The notes under the pieces: generated by a model
What the model was told of the DNA's origin: nothing
What the model saw: only the letters and a program-made list of their open reading frames with translations
The model's database searches: none
Assembly (NCBI GenBank): GCA_044226365.1
Contig: JBGAHE010000004.1
Span: forward strand, 62,001-126,000
Source: JALHNI01 sp044226365
GTDB taxonomy: Bacteria; Acidobacteriota; Terriglobia; Bryobacterales; Bryobacteraceae
DNA length: 64,000 nt
Direction: 5' to 3'
Shown: positions 1-8,654 of the stretch, one piece after another
How positions within the stretch are numbered: position 1 is the stretch's first letter
How the letters are laid out: each line of letters opens with the position of its first letter
Program-made: the position numbers and the translations under genes

Positions 1-680
1 ATGTTGTTGGTCACCACCTTGAACTCGTTCACCGCATCAACGGGTGGTTTCACGGCCTGCGCCTCATACCCCAGCGGACCGCCCGACGTCCGCGAGCTGT
101 TGTCGTTCCCATCCAGCAGCACGTTGTTCTGCGCAATCTGCATGCCCACCGCGGCGAATGCGCCCTCATCGCGCGCCCGGCTTCCGGCGCTCGAGTTGCC
201 GCCCGGCAGCACCCCGGCCGTGAATTGCGCCAGTTGCAGATAGTTCCGCCCGTTCAGCGGCATCTCCAGAATCCGCTTCGAGTCGATCACCTGCCCCACT
301 TCCGTCGTTTCCGTATTGAGCAACACGGCGGACGCTGAGACGCTCACCGTCTCCACCACCGTGCCCGGCTTAAGCGTAAAGTCGATGCGAGCCGTTTGCC
401 CCACTTCCAGTTGCAAACCCTTCACGTTTTGCGAAGCGAACCCCGGCGCCTGCGCCTCAGCTTCGTACCGGCCCACGTTCAGCGACGGAGCCACGTAGAA
501 CCCCTGGGCGTTCGTCGTATACCGAGTCACCACTCCGGTGTCGGTCTGCGTCACCACGACGGTCGCATTCACCACCGCCGCCCCGGACCCATCCGTCACG
601 GTTCCCTGAATTCCGGCGTTCTGCGCCCACAGCGCCACCCCGCCCAGCATCCCGAATAACCACGTCCGATAGCGAAACAT
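1..680 (-). CDS. TonB-dependent receptor, Oar-like (5' part only)
   Basis: This is the N-terminal 226 codons of an outer-membrane receptor; the rest lies beyond the left edge. The start ATG at 680-678 follows a GATAGGGG ribosome site. Residues 1-20 look like a signal peptide ending near LWAQ. Residues about 22-110 form a carboxypeptidase-regulatory-like beta-sandwich (GIQGTVTDGSGAAVVNATV, GFYVAPSLNVGRYEAE), followed by the start of the plug with the recurrent Oar-type segment EMPLNGRNYLQLAQFTAGV and LLDGNDNSS. Proteins of this architecture take up large substrates through TonB energy or act in outer-membrane remodelling, and they are greatly expanded in Acidobacteriota. The substrate cannot be read. 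It is divergent from the secreted protein at 846. Confidence 0.85.
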   Translation of the reverse strand, partial: MFRYRTWLFGMLGGVALWAQNAGIQGTVTDGSGAAVVNATVVVTQTDTGVVTRYTTNAQGFYVAPSLNVGRYEAEAQAPGFASQNVKGLQLEVGQTARIDFTLKPGTVVETVSVSASAVLLNTETTEVGQVIDSKRILEMPLNGRNYLQLAQFTAGVLPGGNSSAGSRARDEGAFAAVGMQIAQNNVLLDGNDNSSRTSGGPLGYEAQAVKPPVDAVNEFKVVTNN

Positions 681-845
681 CCCCTATCCCTATCACATCC
701 CTGTTTACCTTTTAACTTCCACGGCGTGAAAATTGCCCTAGAATTTCGTTTAGGGATAGTGAGACGTCGCTTCTCACGCCTGATCTTCGTCTCTGGAGTC
801 TATCTCCACTCTCCCTTTCCGCCGATCTCCAGGAGGAGTTCTTTT

Positions 846-1919
846 ATGAAATCGAAATCCCTGGCGCTTGCCGCCTTCACCTTTGCCCTTGCGCCGCTGC
901 AGGCCGACTTCAGCTATCAGGAAACCACCAAGATCACCGGCGGTAGCCTCACCAAAATGATGCGCTTCGTACCCGGCGGTGGTAAGTCGATGGAACCGCG
1001 CACCAGCTACGTCTACCTCAAAGGCGACCGGCTCGCCCACGTCTTCCCCGACTCGATCTCCATCATCGACCTCGGCAACGAAACCATGACCGAAGTGAAC
1101 ATGGAAAAGAAGACCTACGCCACCATTACCTTTGCTGAAATGCGTGAAGCCATGCAGAAGATGGCCGTCCGCATGGAGGAGGCCATGGCCAAGCAGAAGA
1201 ATTCTGGCCAACCTGCTCCCCAGATGGACTTCCAGGTCAACATCAAGCGCACCGGCCAAACCCGCACCATCAGCGGCCTCGATACGCGCGAATACATCAT
1301 GACCCTCGCCATGACCGCGCAGAGCCAGCCCGGCGGCCCGGTGGCCGGCATCTCCGACATCGAAAACGACATGTGGATGACGGCGAAGGTCCCCGGCTAC
1401 GACCAGGTGCAGGCCTTTTACATGCGCATGGGCCAGAAGATCGGCTTTACGCCCGGCATGAACCCCCTGCTCACCCAGCAGCGTGGCTCCGGCGAAGCGA
1501 TGAAGCGGCTGGCCGACGAGATGGCCAAGCTCGAAGGCACCCCGGTCATGACGATCACCCGCATCAAGGGCGTCACCGCCATGGGTGCCCTGATGGGCAG
1601 CCCGTCGCAACAATCGAGCAACGGGGGCGGCAGCGTCGACAGCAACGATCGTCCTCGCCTCGGTGGCGGTCTCACCGGTATGGCCGCCAGCGGCATCATG
1701 GGAGGCTTCCGCAAAAAGAAGCAGCAGCAGGAACAACAGGAGCAGAAGGAAGCTGCCCCTTCCGGCTCCACGTCTTCCGCCGGCGACAATGTCATGATGG
1801 AGACCCAGTCGGAAAGCTCGAACTTCTCCAACGCCGCCGTCGATGCGGCGAAGCTCGAAATTCCCGCTGGCTTTCAGAAGGTTGAACACCCGATGCGCAA
1901 GGCGCTCGATCGTAAGTAA
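846..1919 (+). CDS. secreted protein of unknown function
   Basis: A 357-residue protein. I chose ATG 846 because AGGAGGAG sits 7 nt upstream and the first about 20 residues (MKSKSLALAAFTFAL, ending near LQA) are a clean signal peptide; the frame is open further upstream but lacks these signals. Residues about 20-220 look like a soluble, mostly beta domain with the stretch TEVNMEKKTYATITF, of the kind seen in DUF4412-like exported proteins. A Lys/Gln-rich segment (KKKQQQEQQEQKEAA, about residues 285-300) follows a Gly-rich stretch and forms a low-complexity tail. No catalytic motif is visible, and the family assignment is weak. The neighbouring SGNH hydrolase starts 21 nt downstream with its own -10 box. 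Confidence 0.75.
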   Translation: MKSKSLALAAFTFALAPLQADFSYQETTKITGGSLTKMMRFVPGGGKSMEPRTSYVYLKGDRLAHVFPDSISIIDLGNETMTEVNMEKKTYATITFAEMREAMQKMAVRMEEAMAKQKNSGQPAPQMDFQVNIKRTGQTRTISGLDTREYIMTLAMTAQSQPGGPVAGISDIENDMWMTAKVPGYDQVQAFYMRMGQKIGFTPGMNPLLTQQRGSGEAMKRLADEMAKLEGTPVMTITRIKGVTAMGALMGSPSQQSSNGGGSVDSNDRPRLGGGLTGMAASGIMGGFRKKKQQQEQQEQKEAAPSGSTSSAGDNVMMETQSESSNFSNAAVDAAKLEIPAGFQKVEHPMRKALDRK

Positions 1920-1925
1920 CTGACG

Positions 1926-1931
1926 TACAAT
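1926..1931 (+). promoter_or_regulatory. -10-like box TACAAT, probable leaderless promoter
   Basis: TACAAT ends 9 nt before the GTG start at 1941. There is no Shine-Dalgarno at normal spacing, so transcription would begin at or just before the start codon. The same arrangement recurs at other genes in the window. Confidence 0.45.
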
Positions 1932-1940
1932 ACCTTCAGG

Positions 1941-3104
1941 GTGATCCGTCTTTTAGTCCTCTGTTTCTCGGTCGGCCTGCTCGCTGCGGCACCGGCTCGG
2001 GTGCTGTTCATCGGTAATAGCTACACCTACTACCACAGCATGCCGCGCATGGTGGAAGAACTCGCGCAGGCCGCCGGGCAAGAGGTCGAAGTCCGCGCCT
2101 TCACCCGTGGCGGCGCTTCCCTCCTCGAACTCGAACTTCATCCCGAATTACGCGGCATGCTCGCCGAGAAGTGGGACTATGTCGTTCTGCAGGAGCACAG
2201 CACGCTCGGCCTTTCCACTTGGAACGGCGAGTTGAACGTCAACGACCCCGGCTATTTCCTCCAAGGTGCCCGACTGCTCGCCCAGCGCGCCAAAGCCGCG
2301 AATGCCCGCGTTGTCCTCTTCTCCACCTGGGCCCGCAAAAAGCACCCCGAGTTTCAACCCCACCTCGACCACGCCTACTCCCTCGCGGCTCGCGATTTGA
2401 ATGCCGTCGTCGCCCCCGCCGGGCGCGCCTGGGCCGCCATTCGCGAACAGCAACCGAGCCTCGAACTCTTTGACCCCGATGGCACCCACCCCAGCGCCTA
2501 TGGCTCCTACCTGAGCGCCTGCGTCATCATGCGGACGCTCTTCAACAAGCCCTGCGCCGGCCTCCCGGGCAACCTTCGCGGCAATCCCTTGAACGTCCGC
2601 GGTCAACGTGAAGAGGGCCGCGAAATCGATCTGATCGCCTTAAAGCCCGACGTCGCCAGCACCCTGCAGCGTGCCGCCGACGACGCCATCAGCGACAGCG
2701 GCGTCTATCCGCCCTGGCCCGGCAGCACCTTGCCGCCCGGCCGCCGTCCCCGCTCCGACGAACTCTCCGGCCGCTGGCGTGGACGCGTCTTTTTCTATGG
2801 CTCCCCAGCGACTTTTGAACTCGAGCTGAAGCCCGATGGCGACCACTGCGCCGGCGTCTGGCGCTTGAATGCTGACAACGGCTCCTGGTCCAACGCCCGG
2901 CGCCTGGCTACCTGCCGTCTCACCGACCAAGGCATCTCCTTCACTGTCACTGACCCCGTCGGCGGCGCTACCGAGTTGCACACCGTTTCGTTCGTCGGAC
3001 GCGAACTCTCCGCCGTCACCACCTTCGACTTCCGCACCGCCCTCCGCCGCAACGGCGGCACCTGGACCGGCCGGCCCGAAAACTCCTCGCGCTCCGCACG
3101 CTAA
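1941..3104 (+). CDS. secreted SGNH/GDSL-type hydrolase
   Basis: A 387-residue protein starting at GTG 1941 with a signal peptide (about 17 residues, ending AAAPA). Directly after it comes VLFIGNSYTYYHSMP: the serine of GNSYT is the expected block-I nucleophile of SGNH esterases (DUF4886-like variant). DGTHPSAYGSYL at about residues 176-187 supplies the Asp and His of the triad. Such enzymes deacetylate or de-esterify glycans or lipids outside the cytoplasm; the substrate is unknown. Residues about 270-387 form a second domain with a lipocalin/beta-sandwich look (LSGRWRGRVFFYGSPATFELEL) that I cannot name. The 3' end overlaps the convergent holB stop by 4 nt. Confidence 0.8.
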   Translation: MIRLLVLCFSVGLLAAAPARVLFIGNSYTYYHSMPRMVEELAQAAGQEVEVRAFTRGGASLLELELHPELRGMLAEKWDYVVLQEHSTLGLSTWNGELNVNDPGYFLQGARLLAQRAKAANARVVLFSTWARKKHPEFQPHLDHAYSLAARDLNAVVAPAGRAWAAIREQQPSLELFDPDGTHPSAYGSYLSACVIMRTLFNKPCAGLPGNLRGNPLNVRGQREEGREIDLIALKPDVASTLQRAADDAISDSGVYPPWPGSTLPPGRRPRSDELSGRWRGRVFFYGSPATFELELKPDGDHCAGVWRLNADNGSWSNARRLATCRLTDQGISFTVTDPVGGATELHTVSFVGRELSAVTTFDFRTALRRNGGTWTGRPENSSRSAR

Positions 3105-4129
3105 ACGGCCTGCAGGCGCACCGCCAGCGCGTCCAGCGCAATCCCCTTCTGGATATTGCGCCGCAGATACTCCGCCATCTGGTCGACTTCCCTCACCGCC
3201 AGATCGATCCACCGGAAACTCACGGTATTCGCCAGCGTCTGCAACTCGCCGCGCAGATCCGCATTGCGCACTTCACTCCCGCCGTGCCGCAACACCAGCA
3301 CGTCCTCCAATAGCGCGTAGAGCACTTGCAGATAGAAGTCCAGCTTCTCGCTCTTGCTCGCAGAAATCGACTCGGAGTGCTTGAGCCACGAGGCAAACGG
3401 CGCCTGCTTCGACGCCACCTTCAACAACGCCAGCATCGCCGTCCGGCGTTTGTCATAAGCCTCGAGATCGATCGCCAGCGCCGCTCCCGGGCGGCCCGCC
3501 GCCAAAGCTAAGCGCCGCTCCAGATGATCCACGTTCGGACGGCTCGCGAGGAACTGCTGCATCTCCGCCGGCGTCAGCGGATGCATCGCCATCTGCAGCG
3601 ACCGCGAACGGATCGTCGGCAACAGGTCGTACGCATTCTCCGTCGTCAGCACAAAGATCATGTGCGCCGGCGGCTCTTCCAATGTCTTCAGCAAGCTGTT
3701 TGCCGCCTGCTCGTTCGCCCGGTCAATCCCATCGATCAGAAACACGCGCCGCCGGCCCTTCAACGCCTGATACTGCGCCCGCTCCTTCAGCAACCGCATC
3801 TGCGGAATCGAGATCTGCCGTAGCGGCCCGTCGGGCGCAAACGTCACAAAGTCCGGATGCGACGCAAACAACAGCGGATCCTCGTTGCGCTTCTCCGCCG
3901 TCCATTTCTCGCGGTCGGCTATCAGTTGCCGGTTCGTCTCCAGGCTCAAATCGTCCTGCTCGATCCGCGTCGTATCGTCCAACAAACGGGTCGCCAGCCG
4001 CCTGGCCAAGGTCGCCTTCCCAATGCCCGAAGGTCCATGCAACAGCAACGTCTGCGCCAGCGAATCACCCTCGATCATCCGCTCGAGCGAAGCAATCACC
4101 TGCGCATTACCGAAAAAACTCCAGTTCAT
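3101..4129 (-). CDS. holB: DNA polymerase III delta-prime subunit
   Basis: A 342-residue clamp-loader subunit that with gamma/tau and delta opens the beta clamp during replication. The AAA+ core shows the Walker A-like GPSGIGKATLARRL (about residues 31-44), the Walker B region VFLIDGIDRAN, and the family signature NSLLKTLEEPPAHMIF with an arginine in sensor position (TIRSRSLQ). The start ATG at 4129-4127 overlaps the tmk stop as ATGA, so translation is coupled; longer in-frame starts run inside tmk and are rejected. The usual zinc-binding Cys cluster of gamma-complex ATPases is absent, as is common in delta-prime of some phyla. Last gene of the long minus-strand chain. Confidence 0.9.
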   Translation of the reverse strand: MNWSFFGNAQVIASLERMIEGDSLAQTLLLHGPSGIGKATLARRLATRLLDDTTRIEQDDLSLETNRQLIADREKWTAEKRNEDPLLFASHPDFVTFAPDGPLRQISIPQMRLLKERAQYQALKGRRRVFLIDGIDRANEQAANSLLKTLEEPPAHMIFVLTTENAYDLLPTIRSRSLQMAMHPLTPAEMQQFLASRPNVDHLERRLALAAGRPGAALAIDLEAYDKRRTAMLALLKVASKQAPFASWLKHSESISASKSEKLDFYLQVLYALLEDVLVLRHGGSEVRNADLRGELQTLANTVSFRWIDLAVREVDQMAEYLRRNIQKGIALDALAVRLQAV

Positions 4130-4749
4130 GCCAACACCCGCTGCACCAGCGGCCACACCGCCGCCGCCACCGTCTCGATGTCCGGGGCGCCGTCCACCAG
4201 TTTCACCCGCTCGGGCTCCGCCTTCGCCAAACGCAGATAGCCGTCTCGCACCCGCCCATGAAAGTCGAGCGACTCGGCATCCAGCCGATCCTGCTCCGCC
4301 CGCCGCGTCGTTCGCTCCCACGTCAACTCCGGCGCAATGTCCACCAGCACCGTCAAATCCGGCTGCAGCGTTCCGCAGGCAATGGTGTGCAACTGCCGCA
4401 CCACTTCAGGCCCCAAACCGCGCCCCACGCCCTGATACACCAGCGTGGAATCCGTAAAGCGGTCGGAGAGGACAATTGCCCCCCGCTCAAGCGCCGGCCG
4501 AATCACCTGCTCCACATTCTGCGCCCGGCTCGCAAAGTACAGCAGCAGTTCCGACGCCGGACACAACTCCCGATGACGCGTGCTCAGCACGATCGCCCGA
4601 ATCTCCCGCCCAATGGGCGTGCCCCCCGGTTCGGCCGTCTCCACTACCTCGCGGCCTTCGGCGCGCAGATGCTCTGCCAGGCGTGCCAACTGAGTCGATT
4701 TGCCGCTGCCGTCCGGGCCTTCAAACGTAATGAAGCAGCCCTTAGTCAT
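4126..4749 (-). CDS. tmk: thymidylate kinase
   Basis: A 207-residue dTMP kinase, the usual family length, which phosphorylates dTMP to dTDP. The P-loop FEGPDGSGKSTQ (residues 9-20), the dTMP-binding EPGGTPIGREIR, the DRF motif in LSDRFTDSTLVYQGVGRGL and the LID arginines around ERTTRRAEQDRL are all present. It overlaps the upstream uracil-DNA glycosylase by 8 nt and is coupled to holB downstream, a common tmk-holB arrangement. Confidence 0.95.
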   Translation of the reverse strand: MTKGCFITFEGPDGSGKSTQLARLAEHLRAEGREVVETAEPGGTPIGREIRAIVLSTRHRELCPASELLLYFASRAQNVEQVIRPALERGAIVLSDRFTDSTLVYQGVGRGLGPEVVRQLHTIACGTLQPDLTVLVDIAPELTWERTTRRAEQDRLDAESLDFHGRVRDGYLRLAKAEPERVKLVDGAPDIETVAAAVWPLVQRVLA

Positions 4750-5581
4750 AGACGAAATGCAGCACCTTCTTCAGGTCCAGCCACGCCTCGCGCTTGGCCT
4801 CCACGTTGTACGCTCGCAAAAGGAACGACGGATGATAGGTCACCATCACCGGATAGTCGCGCCACTTGTACCAGTTGCCGCGCATCTTCGTCACGCCCTC
4901 TTTGGTGCCCAACAACGCCTTCGCCGACGTCCCGCCCAACGCGCAAATCGCCTTCGGCTTCAGCACCGCCAATTGTCGCGAAAGAAACTGGCCGCAAACT
5001 TCCATCTCATCCGGCATCGGCGCCCGGTTCTCCGGCGGACGGCACTTTGCGACGTTCGCGATGTAAACGTCATCGCGCGTAATCGCAATGCCTTCCTTCG
5101 CCGCCGTGTTGTTGATCATCTGCGTCAACAACTGACCGGCGCGGCCCACAAACGGCAGTCCTTGAATATCTTCGTCCGCCCCCGGCGCCTCGCCCACAAA
5201 GACGAGCTTCGCCTGCGGATTGCCGGAGCCAAACACAATCTTGTTCCGCCCTTCGCACAACCGGCAGCGTCGGCAATCGCCAATATCGGCGCGTATCTGC
5301 TCGAAGCTATCGTTCTCGGGCTCGAGCGATGGCAAGGAGGTGAACAATTGAGGCGCAACAGGAGGAGTCCGCTTAGGCATGTCAGAAATTTCGAGAGAGG
5401 GTGGCGGCGGGGCCACCACGATGGGCTCGGGCGCCACCAGCGCCGGCGCGGGGACGGGCGGAGCCACCACCACGGGCGCAGCCACCGCCACAGGCGCAGC
5501 AACCGACCCCGCCGTCGCGCGGTAGAGCTCCTTCACCCCCAAGTCCCGGTAGAACTCGAGTACCGCCTTCAGATCGCTCAC
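4742..5581 (-). CDS. type-4 (iron-sulfur) uracil-DNA glycosylase
   Basis: A 279-residue enzyme that excises uracil from DNA. I chose GTG 5581 because it overlaps the coaBC stop as GTGA and has GAGG 9-12 nt upstream. Family-4 hallmarks are visible: GEAPGADED (uracil-binding motif A), the C-terminal HPSFLLR motif, and four cysteines for a 4Fe-4S cluster (DCRRC near residue 103, then Cys in AKCRPPENR and MEVCGQFL). Residues about 22-62 are an Ala/Pro/Val-rich linker between a short helical N-terminus (DLKAVLEFYRDLGVKELYR) and the catalytic domain, which makes the protein longer than the usual 200-230 residues. Confidence 0.88.
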   Translation of the reverse strand: MSDLKAVLEFYRDLGVKELYRATAGSVAAPVAVAAPVVVAPPVPAPALVAPEPIVVAPPPPSLEISDMPKRTPPVAPQLFTSLPSLEPENDSFEQIRADIGDCRRCRLCEGRNKIVFGSGNPQAKLVFVGEAPGADEDIQGLPFVGRAGQLLTQMINNTAAKEGIAITRDDVYIANVAKCRPPENRAPMPDEMEVCGQFLSRQLAVLKPKAICALGGTSAKALLGTKEGVTKMRGNWYKWRDYPVMVTYHPSFLLRAYNVEAKREAWLDLKKVLHFVYD

Positions 5582-6771
5582 GCGCGCAACCTCACAATGT
5601 GATCCCAAATCCGGCCGGCGAGTTCGCGCTTCGATGCCTGGCCCAATGGCACATCGCCGGCCCGGGTCACCAGCGTCACGTCGTTCTGATCCGTATCGAA
5701 GCCCGTCGCCGTCGAGTTCACCAGGTTCGCCACGATCATGTCCGCGCCTTTGGTGTCCAGCTTCTTTCGCGCATACTCGAGCAGATTCTCGGTCTCGGCC
5801 GCAAACCCCACCACCAGGCGCGCACCCTTCTTCCGGCCCACCTCGGCCAGAATATCCGGATTCGGCTCGAGCGTCAGGGTCACCGTCGCGCCCGTCTTCT
5901 TCAACTTCTGCTCCGCCGCCTGCGCCACTCGATAGTCGGCCACCGCCGCTGACTTCACCACGATCGTCGCCGCTTCCAAATGCGCCATCACCGCCTCGCG
6001 CATCTCCGCCGCCGTCGTCACTCGCACCACTTCCACACCTGCCGGCGGCGTCAATCGCACCGGCCCACTCACCAGCACCACGCGCGCTCCGCGCTCCCGC
6101 GCCGCTTCCGCTAGCGCGTAGCCCATCTTGCCGCTCGAACGATTCGAGATGTAGCGCACCGGATCAATCGCCTCGCGCGTCGGTCCCGCCGTCAGCAGCA
6201 CCGTTTCGCCAGCCAGATCCTGCACCGGTCGCATCAGCCGCGCGACTTCGTCCGCAATAAAGCGCGGCTCTGCCAGGCGCCCCGGCCCGATCGTTCCGCA
6301 CGCCAGCCGGCCCGCCTCCGGGTCAATCACCGTATGTCCGCGCCCGCGCAAAATCTCCAGATTTCGCACCGTCGCCGGATGCTGCCACATGTTCGTATTC
6401 ATCGCCGGCGCCAGAAAAACACGGCCGGTGAAAGCCAGGTAGGTCGTACTGAGAAAATCGTCCGCCATCCCGTGGGCGAACTTCGCGAGAATTCCGGCAG
6501 TCGCCGGCGCCACCAGCAGCACATCGTTCTCCTGGGCGACGCCAATGTGCTCCACGGAGCTCGAAAGCGTGCCTTCGGGGCTCGATTGGTCAAACAGCTC
6601 GGTGATCACCTTGCGGCCCGTCAGCGCCGCAAACGTCAGTGGCTGGACAAACTCCCGCGCACTCCCCGTCATCACCACATTCACTGTAAACCCACGATCC
6701 TGGAGCAGGCGCGCCAGTTCCGCCGCCTTATAAGCCGCGATACCGCCACCGACTCCGAGGATCAGGTTCAC
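5578..6771 (-). CDS. coaBC: bifunctional phosphopantothenoylcysteine decarboxylase / phosphopantothenate-cysteine ligase
   Basis: A 397-residue coenzyme A biosynthesis enzyme. The N-terminal flavoprotein CoaC domain (LGVGGGIAAYKAAELARLL, the active-site APAMNTNMW with PAT upstream, and the substrate clamp LACGTIGPGRLAEP) is followed by the CoaB ligase domain (LLTAGPTREAIDPVRYISN, RSSGKMGYALAEAA, KSAAVADYR). It starts at GTG 6771, 15 nt after the rpoZ stop. The gmk-rpoZ-coaBC order is conserved in many bacteria. Confidence 0.96.
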   Translation of the reverse strand: MNLILGVGGGIAAYKAAELARLLQDRGFTVNVVMTGSAREFVQPLTFAALTGRKVITELFDQSSPEGTLSSSVEHIGVAQENDVLLVAPATAGILAKFAHGMADDFLSTTYLAFTGRVFLAPAMNTNMWQHPATVRNLEILRGRGHTVIDPEAGRLACGTIGPGRLAEPRFIADEVARLMRPVQDLAGETVLLTAGPTREAIDPVRYISNRSSGKMGYALAEAARERGARVVLVSGPVRLTPPAGVEVVRVTTAAEMREAVMAHLEAATIVVKSAAVADYRVAQAAEQKLKKTGATVTLTLEPNPDILAEVGRKKGARLVVGFAAETENLLEYARKKLDTKGADMIVANLVNSTATGFDTDQNDVTLVTRAGDVPLGQASKRELAGRIWDHIVRLRA

Positions 6772-6786
6772 GATCTGGGAAAACGC

Positions 6787-7032
6787 TTAAATCAGGTCGG
6801 CGGGCACGTCGTCCGCGTGGCGGCCCGGATCGTTCCACGTAATCAGGCCCCGGCGCACCTCTTCGGTCGCCGACACGGTCGGCTTCTTCGTCGAAGTCGG
6901 CAGGAAGGAGCGCGCTCCGGCCTGCAACTGGCGGGCACGCTTGGCGGAGATGATGATGAACCGGTACGTCGACAATTCCGGATCATCGGGAACAGTGTTG
7001 TGGGCGTTCGGACGCAGAGCCATGTTGGGCAC
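6787..7032 (-). CDS. rpoZ: RNA polymerase omega subunit
   Basis: An 81-residue small subunit that assists beta-prime folding and RNA polymerase assembly. It reads YRFIIISAKRARQLQAGA followed by TVSATEEVRRGLITW, the omega signature order (helix with RARQL, then a Glu-rich turn). It starts at GTG 7032 with AGGAAGG ending 5 nt upstream, overlapping the gmk stop. Position between gmk and coaBC supports the call. Confidence 0.9.
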   Translation of the reverse strand: MPNMALRPNAHNTVPDDPELSTYRFIIISAKRARQLQAGARSFLPTSTKKPTVSATEEVRRGLITWNDPGRHADDVPADLI

Positions 7033-7042
7033 AATAACCTTC

Positions 7043-7666
7043 CTAACTTTTGCCGGCCGGCAACGCTAAATCGAACGTCGCCAGCACGGGACCAATGCGG
7101 CTTTCCATCTGCACCCGCCGAACCCGCTCTGCTTTGATGATCGCGATCAGATTCGCCGTGGATTGTTCCACATCATCATTCACCAGAATGTAGTCGTACA
7201 GGCGGTAATTCTCGATCTCGGCTGCCGCTTCCAGCAACCGCCGCTGAATCACTTCTTCAGAATCTTCGCCGCGCGCGCGCAGCCGCTTTTCCAGCTCCAC
7301 TCGCGAAGGAGGGAGAATAAAAATCGAAATCGCTTCCGGAACGCGCTGCTTTAATTGTCGCGCACCTTTTACGTCGATGTCGAGAAGCAGGTTCGCCCCC
7401 AGGCGGCTCGCCCGCTCCAACTCGCTCCGGTGCGTCCCGTAGTAGTTTCCGAACACATCGGCCCATTCGAGAAATTCTTCCCGTCGAATGCGTGCCTCGA
7501 AATCTTCTCGCGTCACAAAGTGGTAGTTTGTGCCATCCACTTCGTTGCCCCGTGGCTTGCGCGTCGTATAGGAGATCGAGAACGTCAGATTCTGTTCCGC
7601 GCGCAGCAGTCCACCCAGTAGAGTGGTTTTGCCACTGCCCGATGGGGCAGATATCACAAAGACCAT
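7043..7666 (-). CDS. gmk: guanylate kinase
   Basis: A 207-residue GMP kinase. The P-loop SAPSGSGKTTLLGGLL is at residues 6-21, the GMP-binding SISYTTRKPRGNEVDGTNYH with FVTREDF follows, and LLDIDVKGARQLK is the Walker B region. Length and order match the family. It sits 14 nt after yicC and directly before rpoZ. Confidence 0.96.
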   Translation of the reverse strand: MVFVISAPSGSGKTTLLGGLLRAEQNLTFSISYTTRKPRGNEVDGTNYHFVTREDFEARIRREEFLEWADVFGNYYGTHRSELERASRLGANLLLDIDVKGARQLKQRVPEAISIFILPPSRVELEKRLRARGEDSEEVIQRRLLEAAAEIENYRLYDYILVNDDVEQSTANLIAIIKAERVRRVQMESRIGPVLATFDLALPAGKS

Positions 7667-7680
7667 GAGTTCTTTCCAGG

Positions 7681-8571
7681 CTACTCCAGATTCAGGCTCT
7701 GTTCACGGATTTTCTCGATGTCGGACTTCGCGCTCAACGCCAAGTCCGTCAGTTTTAAGCCCAAATCGCCCACACCGCTGGTCTTCGAAAGAATCGTATT
7801 CGCCTCCCGATTCATCTCCTGCAGCAAAAAGTCGAGCCGCTTGCCCACTTCGCTCCCCGATTGCAGCAGGTCTTCGAGCTGGTGCGAATGAATTCGCAGC
7901 CGCGCCAGTTCCTCGGCGATATTGCCGCGCTCGGCCAGCAGCGAAGCCTCCTGAATCAGCCGCGTCTGGTCCACCAGCGCGCTATCGAGCAGTTCCGTCA
8001 GCCGCTGCCGCAGACGGTTCTCGAGCAAAGGCTGCACCTGACCTCGCAGGTCCTCCATCTGGTGCACCGCCCCCCGGATCGCCACGTTGTGCCGCAAAAT
8101 CTGCGTCACCAGTTCGCCGCCCTCACGCAGACGGAACGATTCCAGCTCATCGAGCGCCGTCCCCACCACGGCCTGCAACTGGTCGCCAAAGTCGCCGTCC
8201 AACTCCGCGCTGCCTTCTTCCACCATGCCCGGCATCCGCAACAACGCGTTCAGATCCGGCGTCGCCGTCACCCCGATCCGCTGCGCCGCCCGCCCAAACG
8301 CCTCAGCATAGGCCGCCAGCAAATCCTCATTGATGCGCACCGCGTGCGCGCTCACCGCCGGCGCCCAATGCACTCGGATGTCGATATGGCCGCGATGCAG
8401 CCGCTGCTTGATCGCCGCCCGGATCGGTGCTTCAAACGCATCCAGTTGCGCCGGCAGATGAAAGTGCAGATCCAAGCCCCGATGGTTCACGCTCTTCAGC
8501 GTCACCGTCAGGTCGCCCGCCGGCAGCGTCCGCCGCACCAGGGCATAACCAGTCATGCTTTTTGCAGGCAA
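7681..8571 (-). CDS. YicC/YloC-family endoribonuclease
   Basis: A 296-residue protein. A TTG start at 8571 retains the residues before the conserved SMTGYA motif and has AGGAAG about 10 nt upstream; ATG 8556 would begin at MTGYALVRR. The C-terminal block EEMNREANTILSKTSGV and the helical coiled-coil middle are diagnostic of YicC, a stress-linked endoribonuclease family. It is usually found immediately upstream of gmk, as here. The 83-nt gap to the ABC exporter end probably carries the promoter for the yicC-gmk-rpoZ-coaBC part of the chain. Confidence 0.9.
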   Translation of the reverse strand: MPAKSMTGYALVRRTLPAGDLTVTLKSVNHRGLDLHFHLPAQLDAFEAPIRAAIKQRLHRGHIDIRVHWAPAVSAHAVRINEDLLAAYAEAFGRAAQRIGVTATPDLNALLRMPGMVEEGSAELDGDFGDQLQAVVGTALDELESFRLREGGELVTQILRHNVAIRGAVHQMEDLRGQVQPLLENRLRQRLTELLDSALVDQTRLIQEASLLAERGNIAEELARLRIHSHQLEDLLQSGSEVGKRLDFLLQEMNREANTILSKTSGVGDLGLKLTDLALSAKSDIEKIREQSLNLE

Positions 8572-8654
8572 TCGTTTCGTACTTCCTATTCTCGAGACAG
8601 TTTCAGTTACTGTAGCTCAGTGTTTCGCCCGCAGTTGCGATGGCCGCGGCGAGC

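Noticed and set aside
4130..4321. N-terminal extension of HolB inside tmk
   Set aside because: The extension is Gly/Ala/Arg-rich shadow translation of tmk; MNWSFFGNAQ at the ATGA overlap is the natural start.
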